This document shows, piece after piece, positions 55,048 to 64,000 of a DNA stretch of 64,000 nt; position 1 is the stretch's first letter, and every line of letters starts with the position of its first letter. The position numbers and the translations under genes are program-made. This DNA comes from Hyposmocoma kahamanoa (Eukaryota; Arthropoda; Insecta; Lepidoptera; Cosmopterigidae): positions 7,362,072-7,426,071 of the forward strand of contig NW_020653750.1 in the NCBI RefSeq assembly GCF_003589595.1. The letters are read 5' to 3'. The notes beneath the pieces are model-generated. The model was not told the DNA's origin. It saw only the letters and a program-made list of their open reading frames with translations, and made no database searches.

Positions 55048-55120
55048 GTTTATATGTACAATAGTATCATAGTATCATATTAGATCTGTATGATACTATG
55101 ATACTATTGTACATATAAAC
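55048..55120. repeat. Perfect 32-bp inverted repeat with 9-base loop
   Basis: Left arm 55,048-55,079 starts GTTTATATGTACAATAG; right arm 55,089-55,120 ends CTATTGTACATATAAAC; the loop is TTAGATCTG. No mismatch in the arms. Each arm contains TATCATAGTATCAT, an internal near-repeat. A family A fragment starts within 15 bp of its right end. Confidence 0.95.
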
Positions 55121-55129
55121 TTATTTTAA

Positions 55130-55200
55130 AACTTTGACTGGCACTGCTTAAACTGCTATAGACAGGCGTGTCGCTTACCACCTGGCGCACGACTTAATAA
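55130..55200 (+). repeat. Family A 3' fragment
   Basis: ACTGGCACTGCTTAAACTGC, GACAGGCGTGTCGCTTACCA, CTGGCGCACGACTTAATAAA. Confidence 0.7.
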
Positions 55201-55534
55201 AACAATTACATAACTAGCGCCGACCACTAGATTTAAACGGTCGTCTAAGTATATTTTTTTTACAATACGGTAATGAAGTATTAATATATACATTTATCAG
55301 ACAATATAATACCGGTATCCAATTAGTAAACGTAAAAACTAATTTAATTACTAGTTTACATCCCAATCTAACCTAGTCATAAAAACGCACCGATGCGTAA
55401 AATAATGGTGATAAGTGATTAATTAATTCAATTAATGAAATGTCAGTGCATAAATAGTCAATTAAAAGAGCTTATTATACAATGTGCCTGTAATAATATT
55501 TAATAATAGTGTGCACGACTACCACACCAATTAC

Positions 55535-55740
55535 TATGACTTCAACTGGGGAATTATTTGTATCACGAGTTCTTCGCGGAGCGCTACCACAGAACATACA
55601 GACCAGAATCATTTCTTGCCCGTGGACCACCTGTCTGGTTCACTTGAGTAGACCACGTGCAATTATTTCATCCGGTGGTTCACCTATGTCCACCAAGGTG
55701 GACCATGGGCAATTATTTTTTCCCGTGGTTCAAAACTAAT
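55535..55740. repeat. Short GTGGACCA-type repeats
   Basis: CAATTATTT(C/T) blocks alternate with GTGGACCA / GTGGTTCA blocks: ATTTCTTGCCCGTGGACCAC, ATTATTTCATCCGGTGGTTC, ATTATTTTTTCCCGTGGTTC, period about 45-60 bp. GTCCACCAAGGTGGAC is a palindrome. Function unknown. Confidence 0.6.
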
Positions 55741-55845
55741 TTAGACAAGTTAATTTCCCAAATTAATCCTACCGGGAATCGAAGCCAGTACCTCCTCATC
55801 AAGCACCCCTAGTACAACCCTTTAGACCACCGAGATCGTCGATAT
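55741..55845 (-). repeat. Family I SINE head
   Basis: CCTACCGGGAATCGAAGCCA is the complement of a box B; CCTCCTCATCAAGCACCCC and TAGACCACCGAGATCG complete the head. Confidence 0.6.
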
Positions 55846-55854
55846 AATATATTA

Positions 55855-56160
55855 TACTATCAAATGACGGGACGAACAAGTCGTGCGCCTGATAGTAAGC
55901 CTGGTAAGCTACACGCTTGTCCATAACAGTAGCAGTGTCACTCAGAGCTTTAAATTGCAAAGATCTGAGGGTCACTGCCACTACGTCTGTCATCCTGAGA
56001 CATAAGTTGACAAGTCCCATGTGCCTGTAATTTCACCAGCACCCTTAATCTTCAAAACCAAAACACAGTAACGTTGACATTACTGCTTGGCGGCAGAAAT
56101 AGGTAAGGTGGCAGTACTACCCTGGACGAACTCTTTCACAAAGAGCTCTACTGCTACTAA
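55855..56160 (-). repeat. Family A, full-length minus copy
   Basis: From ATCAAATGACGGGACGAACA to CAAAGAGCTCTACTGCTACT, with AACACAGTAACGTTGACATT in the middle. Includes a short local duplication (GTAAGCCTGGTAAGC). Confidence 0.85.
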
Positions 56161-56309
56161 ATAATGAAGCAAATACATATCGATGTAAAGTATAAAATTC
56201 TCTCCGTCCCATTATTACTGCAAAGCTTCAAACTAGCTTGAAGCATTAATACTTTTTATTGTCACTTAAAAAAACCAATCAATAAGTTTCTTTATAGTTA
56301 TTCTCAGTG

Positions 56310-57155
56310 GAGATTGCCTTACAAATTAAACTAATTTTTCAGATCTAAATCGCGTAATATTTGTTTTTTCAAACAAACCAACGTTTTGGCCTTTTTTTAT
56401 AATATCAAGTGACGAGACGAACAATTTGTGGGCCTGGTGTCAAACGACTCGCCTATCCATAACAGTTGCAATGCCGCTCAGAGCGTCACAAAAATCCGTG
56501 GGGCACTCCAATGCACCCGTCACCGGGAGACATAAGGTGATAAGCCCTGTATGCCTATAATTTCATCAGCACCCTTACTATTCGAAACCGGAACGCAGTA
56601 ATGCTCATATAGTAATATGGTAAGATAGCAATACCTGCCTGGACGAACTCTTTTACAAGGAGCTCTATTGCTACAACTCACATGGTTACGACTGACTGAG
56701 ATGGTAAAGTCATCAAGTTATGTCTAATATTGATGCGAATCACCCAATATTTTTAAACAAATTTACAAAAGTTATTAATTTCACTAGCTTATTTTGAATT
56801 TACCAAAGTATTCAATTTCCAAAGTATTATAAGGTGCTGGGTGCACGAAAGGAGCCTCCACGCACGACGTACCATTCCTTTCCTGTAGGTACGTCTGACG
56901 CATCCTGGGCAACAATCGACAAGTATCTTACGCCGATTGGAAAATTCTTTCACAACGAAGGCAAGCATTATAGTGTATGCCATCGATACGATAAGAAGAA
57001 GATAAGGTACTGGTTATGACTTTACCATCTCTGTCTTGACCCTGAGACGTGAAAAAGGCCCGAAGCATGGTTTGTTGGAAAAAAGAATTATACGCGGTAA
57101 ACCGCGTCTAAGGATCCCAAAAATTAGTTACGATATGTAACAATCGCGGAAACCT
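56310..57155. mobile_element. Family B foldback with family G centre and a family A insertion
   Basis: Left B arm 56,310-56,392 and 56,685-56,790 (TCAAACAAACCAACGTTTTG; GGTTACGACTGACTGAGATG), split by a minus-strand family A copy at 56,393-56,680. Family G occupies 56,825-57,005. The right B arm, inverted, is 57,005-57,155 (GACTTTACCATCTCTGTC; GGCCCGAAGCATGGTTTGTT; GTAACAATCGCGGAAACC). Confidence 0.75.
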
Positions 57156-57179
57156 AAGATATACAGTGTATTATATATA

Positions 57180-57860
57180 TTCTTGTACAGATCCGTTTGG
57201 CTGAATACCTCGGAGCTACAAGGTCACTTTCAGAAAGTCTCGGCGACCGCAAGAAGATGTTAAGATTCCTACTATAGTTCAAATTAGAGTGACAGGAATA
57301 GGTACTTGCGACTAATTTCACACAAAAAACGCTTTAAGATAGTCGTCGATATCCGGAAACTCGATTACTCCAGCAGATGTTAAATAGAAAGTGGAATCCA
57401 GACGTGAAGGACAGCAGAAAGAAAGCTGTGTTGATACAACCACTGCTATGACCACCTCCACCTTGCATGCCTACAAGATGCCTCTTCACGCCTCGTTTGA
57501 AGGACCCCATATCATAAGGCATGGCGCCCACAGACAGGACGGCTCGACCGGGGATCCATCGGCGTCCCTACACGCAAGCGCATGCTGACGGCATAATTAA
57601 GCATCCTTAGGCATGCCGAAGCATTCCGTCGAGACATCATGCTCGCGCCAGGTCTCCCTTCAGATCAGTCTTGCCGAGCGTGCCTCCTCTCACCCTGCAT
57701 ATCCGCATAGACGCACTCGGCGTCCCGAAGTCTGCCGAAGCATCCCCAAGGTAGCTGAGGCATTCCGGAGGCGGCCGGCTCGGTATCCCTAGTAAGGTGT
57801 ATTTCCTTTCGTCGTATAAGAGTCCTCTACCGAACTTTCAGCGGGCGCCAAACCTAAGAA
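57180..57860. repeat. GC-rich unidentified segment
   Basis: Sharply GC-richer than the flanks. Words recur: GGCATGCCGAAGCATTCCG, GTCTGCCGAAGCATCCCC, GCTGAGGCATTCCGGAGG. No coding family recognised; the composition suggests an inserted element. Confidence 0.4.
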
Positions 57861-58655
57861 GGAGAAAATACATGCTCTAGAAAGGAGTTATGATATGAAT
57901 CTTTAATTTTGACGTCATTGTTCATAATGTAACCATTTCAGTCAATACTTATTTAAGTATTTTGTAATAAGTTTTAAATAAAAAATTATATAAAATCTCA
58001 TTGTCAATCTTTATTTTTCACAACAAATATATTATAATTGTATATCTACTTGCACTATTTTTCAAAACTAAATACTATAGTCAAAACGAACTCGAACATA
58101 TTTTTTTTTTATTTGCCCGCACTTACATATCATATCACATCATTGATAGGTTTCGTATAGATAGGTAACTAATTACAGTTTCATATGAATTAAGTGTATT
58201 GTATACAATGATAACAAAGTACTACCCTGGAAAGATTGGAAAGTTATGCACAAACTAATAATTGTGAGTTTACTTGAGACAATAACTTCACAAGAAAGAC
58301 TTTAATAACAGAACGTCGCCTAATAATCGCCATTTGATATTAATGATTACCCTGTATTACCCATTCGATTTTTGTAACAGATTTTGAAATTCAGTTGTGG
58401 ACTTTTAATCTTCAGAACAATTTAATTGATGCTGAAAATGACTGGTTCAATGGCACAACTTCTTAAATTTTACTTAATAACTAAGTAGGTATTTGTTTAA
58501 AAACTAATAGTTAATTTATAGTATTTATGTGCGTTCACATAACGACTATTCCTTTTCATTAAATTAAATTTGTACACAGCAAGTGTTTTTTTATATATAG
58601 GTAACCTAATTCTAATGTTTTTAGTAAAATGAATTTTTATAGTACACTTTCGCAA
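57861..58655. other. Intergenic AT-rich sequence, nothing recognised
   Basis: No repeat family or coding signal found. Confidence 0.45.
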
Positions 58656-58817
58656 CCTAAGAGCGTTTACACACGGGGTGAGTTTTAGCAGCGACCAAAC
58701 GCGCGATTGCATCGCGACACTTGCGATTCATTGGCGGTTGCGTCATTACAGACGCGCGATTGCATCGATAACGTCGCATAAGTTGAATCATTAAAAACGT
58801 GCATCGCGTTTTTTACA

Positions 58818-59263
58818 TGTTTTTTTTTCACATGGCACACACTCATAACATCGCACTAAGAATACCCTGTGTCGCGGGTGACACGGACAACCATAAATTA
58901 CACTCAAACTCACGAGAGAAGTAAATATAGGTAATACAAATATTTCTCCCGGCCGAATCGAATCTGAGACTTTGTGGCAGACCAGCATGGTAAACATATT
59001 TAAGGAGCAGTAGAGCTCCTTGTGAAAGAGTTCGTCCAGGGAAGTATGTACTGCCACCCTACCTATTTCTGCCGCCAAGCAGTGATGATAACATTACCGC
59101 GTTCCGCTTGTGAAGGGCAAGAAGGGTGCTGGTGAGATTACAGGCACATGGGACTAGTCAACTTATGTCTTAGGGTGACGGGCGCAGGGGCAATGCCACG
59201 ACTTGTTCGTCCCGTCACTTGATATTTTATTTAAAAAAAAACCGTTCGGCCACAGAGGCATAT
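58818..59263 (-). mobile_element. Family E SINE split by family A
   Basis: TACCCTGTGTCGCGGGTGAC, AACTCACGAGAGAAGTAAAT, GCAGACCAGCATGGTAA, then family A, then CCGTTCGGCCACAGAGGCA. Confidence 0.8.
58998..59239 (+). repeat. Family A inside family E
   Basis: GGAGCAGTAGAGCTCCTTGT, CTACCTATTTCTGCCGCC, GGTGCTGGTGAGATTACAGG, ACTTGTTCGTCCCGTCACTT, A9 tail; lacks about 70 bp of the usual 3' half. Confidence 0.85.
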
Positions 59264-59631
59264 TTGCATCGCGATAGTATCGCGATAGTATGCTTAAATC
59301 GCGCGTGTGTGTAAAGGGAGACGATTAGTGAGTGCGTCGCAATTGAATCCTTACAGACGCACTGCAGAAACTCGCCGTGTGTAACCACTCTAAGCACTTA
59401 ACCATTAGCTTACAACACAATCAAAAGAGCTTCAAGCTAGATAGCTTGAACCGTACTTACCTCAACCGGCATAGAATTCAATTTAAATCATAAGTATCAA
59501 GCTTGACGTGATGTTGACTCTGTACAGTAAACGTGCTAATTTTTGATAAACAAAATTGGAATATTTCAAACAGAAAAACTGTCAACAACATTACAACAAA
59601 ATTATAACAAACCAACCAATTTCAAGAGTAA

Positions 59632-59850
59632 CTACAAAACAGTGCCTTCAGCTTCTGCTTTCTTGTTCTTTTCTTTATCCTGTTGAGCCATCTTTAACGG
59701 ACCGTGTTTCCAGCTCGCCGGATACCCGTGTTGCCTGACGTCATCCCACCATTGCTGTTTACCGTCAGCCCAGAAGATGTAAATTACATTCGTACCTACC
59801 AGCACGGCAAAACATACCCAGAATGCTACCCGCCATTGAACTAATGTTGA
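59632..59850 (-). CDS. Gene 2 last exon (TM12, C-terminal tail, stop)
   Basis: STLVQWRVAFWVCFAVLVG then WADGKQQWWDDVRQHGYP and a charged tail ending EAEGTVL. 72 codons plus stop. The tail differs strongly from gene 1 although the helix is almost identical. No clear AATAAA is seen within 200 bp downstream. Confidence 0.95.
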   Translation of the reverse strand, partial: STLVQWRVAFWVCFAVLVGTNVIYIFWADGKQQWWDDVRQHGYPASWKHGPLKMAQQDKEKNKKAEAEGTVL

Positions 59851-62743
59851 CTGAAACAAGAGAAATAAGAAGTGTTAAACATTGTTTTTAGATTTTCGCG
59901 ATCAATACACATAGGAAATGAAACTATTTTTTCGGGCCTTTTATAGTTTCCATGATCATGGTCGATTGTACGTACACGGTACACGGCAGTCAGCCGTGAC
60001 CGTGGAACCTTGAAAGGGCCCAAAATTATGACGTAAATATTTTTTTAAAAACTCGATTGAAGATGTTATTAAAGCAAATTTAATAAATTCAGATGCAACG
60101 GAATTTTCCTGAGTTTGTCAAGCACCTACTCGAATATTAATAGAAACATTAAACTTGTTAATGTTTGCTCGTAAACTTACATCAGGCGTTAATAATCCGA
60201 TGAGGTAGGGCGTGATGATACCAGATATTGTAGAAGTGCCGTTGATCATTGCCGTTAGTGAGCCTGCGTAGTTTGGCGCTAAGTCTAGAGCGTTCACCTG
60301 GAAAAAGATTAATGTCGCTGGTTAATTGTAGGTAATTTACCAGACTTGGCAAGTTACGTAAATAACTAAAGAACATTAATACCTTATCAACAAAATGCGA
60401 CACCTTTGGTATTCATATTCAATTGAAATCATGGTTTTGGCCTCAACGTAATTACTGTCTTCGAAATTAATGACAATAATTTGTAATGACGTTTGCTAAA
60501 TGCACTAAAATGATCATTCTACACATAAGACTAAACCTTGCTCCACAAAGGAAACAGTGTTTGTACAGTGCAATACCCGTGATTAAAACAAACATGTGTA
60601 CTGAGTCGACAAAATTTTTCTTTTTAGTCACTTACATCGTTAATCTCCTAAGGCCCCGTGTACATCAAGCTATACATAATATATTATGTGATTCAGATGC
60701 AGACAATTAATACTATTCCTATGATCATGTAAACGCGTAGTGTACATTCTAATGAAAATATCGCATTCAAATTTATATATACATTCTAGCTAGTGCCCGC
60801 GACTTCTATACTAATTTCTATAGTTTTATTAGGCCTCAATGCAAACTTTCATTCCCTATCTTACACTCTTTAGAATTTATTTTTGAGATAAAAGTCCTAT
60901 GTCCTTCTCCTAGGTTCCATCTAGCTCTGTACCAAAATTCATTTATTAGTTCAACGCTTCACGTGAAAATGTAATAGATAAAGTTACATTCGCATTTATA
61001 ATATTACTTTGTATATGACCATAAGGTCTCTAGAAAAATACGTTTTTCATACAAAACTGAAAGCAAATTTGCTTAGGCTTGAAACGTGTAATTACATTTT
61101 GTACATTCTAAAGCATTCAGTTGTTGGTTTTAGTAATTTAATACGTATTCCAAAAGTACAGGAAAAATATACATATTTATTTGGCACAAGAATTAAATTC
61201 CTTTTAAACTCTGTTACAAGATACCTTTACCTATGTTGAGATCACCATAAATTAATATAGAACGTAAATAATATATCACCTTCATTCCGCTGTAGAAGCC
61301 TCCCATGAGAGCCATAGAGACAATGAAATAGGCGACAGCTGCAAAGCGGTTGCAACCCGAGTATGACGCCAAAATTATACAGATGGCAGGGCCAGTCGCC
61401 GCTAAAACAAATAATGGGATATGTAAAACAAACGAAAATAGGATACTGCATTTTTTTTTATAATATTAAGTGACGGGACGAACAATTCGTGGGCCGATGG
61501 TAAGTTATACGCCATAACAGTTGCAGTGCCACTCAGAGCTTTAAATAGCAACGATCTGAGGGGCACTGCCACTGCGCCTGTCACATAAATTGACAAGTCC
61601 CATGTGCCTGTAATTTCACCAGCACGCTTACCCTTCAAAACCAGAACCCGTAATGCTGACATTACTGCTTGACGGCAGAAACAGTTAACGTGGCAATGCA
61701 TCCCTAGACGAACTCTTTCACAAGGAGCTCTACTGCTACTAATTTAGATTCATGTCACTACGCTACACTGTTACTAGAAATGCAATACTGTAAGGAAGGT
61801 ATTTAGTAACAATATACGCCCTACAATGACATAAACATGCTCCAAAGTTTCTAACGTGACCTTTATGCATCCGGGAACAAGCCAAAGTGAGCTGTAGTGT
61901 GCCAGAGTAATGTTAAGGTGAGCTAATGTCATCTATTTGTGTAGAGCAAGTAAGCATGTTTCTACTTCATTAAAGACTTCTTTATATATAAAGCTCAACT
62001 AATTTGACTACTTATCTCACCAAAAAATTTATTTATTCATTGTATTATTTACATCTTTACAACATCTAAATAGCTTACTATTAATAACTCTCATAACATT
62101 ATTAGAATTGCTTCCGTTGTTTAGTCTCTAAACTGTGTATGGCCGAAAAATTTGTATGAGATTTGTCTTGGCATATGAAGTCTGTTACTTTTTGGCATAT
62201 TTCAGGGAAAAAATATACTTAATTAATTCGTTCGTTCATTCATTCACCCACCCACTTATTTCAATAATCTCAGTACAGAGTACTAAAAAAACCGACCTCA
62301 AAACTCATTCGTACCCTAGTTTTCCATCCTTAGAGGAAAACTAGGGGATATTTTTCAAGAAAATAAGCATCATCCAAATCGGTTCACTAAAGTAATCGCG
62401 TAACATACAAAAAAAAAACATACAGTCGAATTGAAAACCTCCTCCTTTTTTGAGGTCGGTTAAAAACAGCACTTTCTTCATATATTCATAATGACGTATA
62501 ATAAAATTAATCAAAAAGTAATTTACCAATAGTGGTATGGATTATCCTGCCCGTTCTAATACTGTGCCAATTTTTCTTCACGCACAAATCACAAACCCAG
62601 CCGAAAATAAAGGAACTGATCCACATGGCAAGGTAAGGTATGGCGGTGAGGGTGCCTGTGGTGGCGATGTTGAACTTTAGGACATCTGTCATGTATTTAG
62701 GAAGATCAGTGACCATTGTGTAATAACCCCAGTCGTGACCAAC
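59632..62743 (-). CDS. SLC17-type MFS transporter, gene 2 (3' part, 5' end outside window)
   Basis: Paralogue of gene 1, same strand. Visible coding exons: 62743-62527, 61401-61280, 60297-60181, 59850-59632. Together they encode the last ~224 residues: VGHDWGYYTMVTDLPKY, TTGTLTAIPYLAMW, ATGPAICIILASYSGCNR, VNALDLAPNYAGSLTAMING, and WADGKQQWWDDVRQHG, i.e. TM7 to TM12 and the C-terminal tail. Exon boundaries and phases equal those of gene 1 exons 6-9; exon 8 is one codon shorter. All frames are open, so the gene is probably functional. The preceding exon (central loop) is not found between 62,744 and 64,000 and must lie beyond the window. Introns are compact (1125, 982 and 330 bp), unlike the repeat-swollen 5' introns of gene 1. 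Confidence 0.93.
59885..60030. repeat. Family B collapsed copy in gene 2 last intron
   Basis: GATTTTCGCGATCAATACAC, ATGAAACTATTTTTTCGGGC, CAGCCGTGACCGTGGAACC, GAAAGGGCCCAAAATTATG. Intron 59,851-60,180. Confidence 0.65.
60181..60297 (-). CDS. Gene 2 exon equivalent to gene 1 exon 8 (TM11)
   Basis: VNALDLAPNYAGSLTAMING then TSTISGIITPYLIGLLTPD; 117 nt against 120 in gene 1, a one-codon difference just after the TST. Acceptor TTTTTCCAG, donor GTAAGT. Confidence 0.95.
60790..60990 (+). repeat. Retroposon 3'-end-like repeat in gene 2 intron
   Basis: AGTGCCCGCGACTTCTATAC, CATTCCCTATCTTACACTC, CCTATGTCCTTCTCCTAGG; related to 3,110-3,290. Confidence 0.6.
61280..61401 (-). CDS. Gene 2 exon equivalent to gene 1 exon 7 (TM9-TM10)
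   Basis: ATGPAICIILASYSGCNR followed by VAYFIVSMALMGGFYSGMK. Acceptor TTGTTTTAG, donor AAG then GTGATA, again a GTG-type donor as in gene 1. 122 nt. Confidence 0.94.
61453..61742 (-). repeat. Family A copy in gene 2 intron
   Basis: TATTAAGTGACGGGACGAAC, GTTGCAGTGCCACTCAGAGC, CAAGGAGCTCTACTGCTACT. Confidence 0.85.
62282..62466 (-). repeat. Family C copy in gene 2 intron
   Basis: AAAACCGACCTCAAAACTCA at one end, TCCTCCTTTTTTGAGGTCGG at the other; includes TAATCGCGTAACATAC. Confidence 0.75.
62527..62743 (-). CDS. Gene 2 exon equivalent to gene 1 exon 6 (TM7-TM8)
   Basis: Starts VGHDWGYYTMVTDLPKY in phase 0 after a TTTCAG acceptor, ends RTGRIIHTTI plus one base before GTAAAT. 217 nt, identical in length and phase to gene 1 exon 6. 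Confidence 0.95.
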
Positions 62744-62831
62744 CTGAAATTAAAAATGAAATATTATATCATAAAGTGCTTTCTTTTTAATTATAAAGAA
62801 GTGAAGAATAGAGAACGAAATAGTTTTTTTT

Positions 62832-63000
62832 TTATAATATCAAGTGACGGCACGAACGAGTAGTGCACCTGATGGTAAGCTACACGCCTGTCTACAACAG
62901 TTGCTGTGCCACTCACAGCTTTAAATGACAAATATCTGAGAGGCATTGTCACTACGCTCGTCATCTTAAGATGTAAGTTGACAAATTCCGTGTGCCTGTA
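62832..63000 (-). repeat. Family A 3' part
   Basis: AATATCAAGTGACGGCACGA, GATGGTAAGCTACACGCCTG, TCCGTGTGCCTGTAAAT; its 5' half is replaced by family D. Confidence 0.8.
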
Positions 63001-63002
63001 AA

Positions 63003-63225
63003 TATTCGTAATTATTAATACAAAGACCGAACATAGCGTCTGGCACGGTTTGTTAGAAGACGTCGGTTCGAATCCGGCCGGATCGAAGGAATATTTGTCT
63101 AAGTGTTCAATCTTTGTATTAATAATTATAACAAACTAGTGAAGTAATTTCACAAATTCTAATTGAATATCGATTCAATATAAATTTAACGTAAATATTC
63201 ATATTCAGCAAGTCATTTTACGGTA
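63003..63225 (+). repeat. Family D SINE
   Basis: A short inverted tail (AATTATTAATACAAAGACCG) then GCGTCTGGCACGGTTTGTT, GTCGGTTCGAATCCGGCCGG, GTTCAATCTTTGTATTAATA, close to the 47,398-47,590 copy. Confidence 0.75.
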
Positions 63226-63229
63226 GTAC

Positions 63230-64000
63230 AAAAACCGCCTGGAACATAATTATTTGTTTTGATTTTAAATCCAAAACTTATTTTCATAGTAAAAAAGCAA
63301 AGGGAACAACAGTGAGACAGTTACATTATTGTCTGCATTATAATTACATTCATAATAATATTCCGAAACTATTTCGTAAGTTCATCGTTGCATTTAAAAA
63401 AAAATATACCTAAGACCCGTTCTTGGTTACAACAAATACCTGGTTTTGGTATAAATTTTTTTTGACATACACGTCGTCTTTATAATTTGTCTATTATAAT
63501 ATAAAAGAATACCCGGAATTAAAATGAATACAATCTTAACGAGCTTTGGTATGTTTTCTAGGTTAAGTACTTAACTAATAAATAAATAATGAAATAGTTT
63601 ATCTTTGCAACATATTACAGAAATTAAAAATGACGGTAACAACAATTTCCAGGGTACTAATGCGTACTATACTCTTTTAGCTCTCTACTGATATCCGATA
63701 TTTCCTCTTCTAGCAATGTCAACATTCGAGTACCATTTCAACAACTCCCACTAAAAGTTTCGTGAAACTTGAGCTCAGATTAGTATTCCTTTCGAAACTC
63801 ACACTTTGACGTATTGCCTAGTTGTTTGAAACTTTTGTAATATATAAGCAAGTTTCTTTGTGGACTAGGAAACTACGTTTTAAACAAAAAGTGTCAGAAA
63901 AACGCTGAAAACGTAGAAAAACAGCTCCCAATTCCAATACTTTGGCCTTTCGTTTACCGTCCCTGTTTTGTATTTTCTATGTGACAATGCTAATTATGTC
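63230..64000. other. Intron of gene 2, nothing recognised
   Basis: AT-rich. Searched on the minus strand for the expected central-loop exon (SLLCYST../PVWAL..) and did not find it. Confidence 0.5.

Larger units (their letters stand above)
58661..59390. mobile_element. Inverted-repeat DNA element hosting two nested retroposons
   Basis: Ends GAGCGTTTACACACGGGGTG and CCGTGTGTAACCACTC are near-complementary; TAA flanks both sides (58,658-58,660 and 59,391-59,393), a three-base duplication as in PIF/Harbinger-type elements. The own interior is rich in CGCGCGATTGCATCG words. It is split by a family E SINE (about 58,818-58,997 and 59,240-59,263), itself split by family A (about 58,998-59,239). Confidence 0.75.

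Noticed and set aside
57391..57588. GC-rich 65-codon frames on both strands
   Set aside because: Overlapping open frames in a GC-rich repeat-like segment; no domain visible.
1..64000. CRISPR array or phage/plasmid content
   Set aside because: No regularly spaced identical short repeats with unique spacers; spliced genes and tRNA-derived SINEs indicate an insect nuclear genome.

Overview
The window looks like lepidopteran nuclear DNA. It is AT-rich, with short exons in long introns, and it is crowded with dispersed retroposons and small inverted-repeat elements. One of these (12,170-12,421) matches, from memory, a tRNA-headed SINE that is very common in moths and butterflies. Family names A to N below are labels made for this annotation, built by comparing copies inside the window; no database was searched.

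Host genes: two minus-strand paralogues of the SLC17 branch of the major facilitator superfamily (sialin / 'putative inorganic phosphate cotransporter' type). Gene 1 is complete. It has nine coding exons from 27,938 down to 1,968, a predicted protein of 538 residues that joins in frame through all eight introns, and a likely untranslated first exon near 29,566-29,700. Gene 2 is represented by its last four coding exons (62,743 down to 59,632); its 5' part lies beyond the right edge. The shared exons have the same phases and nearly the same lengths, so this is a tandem duplication.

Layout: 1-1,967 is downstream of gene 1 (inverted family A copies, then plain AT-rich DNA). 1,968-27,938 is gene 1, whose large introns hold LINE 3' ends, several SINE families, a foldback MITE, a degenerate tandem array of about 130 bp units and a GC-rich island. 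27,950-29,700 is the putative 5' UTR intron and promoter. 29,700-59,600 is an intergenic interval of about 30 kb with no recognisable host gene, filled with nested mobile elements. 59,632-62,743 is the 3' part of gene 2. 62,744-64,000 is intron of gene 2.

The most notable non-genic structures are a 226-bp inverted-repeat element with a 10-bp target duplication and an empty-site counterpart in the window (47,976-48,201), a long foldback element (40,012-40,920), a three-level nest (58,661-59,390), a perfect 32-bp hairpin (55,048-55,120), a 1.3-kb element with TA-flanked terminal repeats (53,112-54,407), and a cluster of GCCAT/ATGGC cores in the tandem array at 13,610-14,330. I found no CRISPR array, no intact transposase or reverse transcriptase, and no convincing genuine tRNA or rRNA gene. 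I do not see a clear new multi-gene system; the novelty lies in the mobile-element architecture and the transporter duplication.
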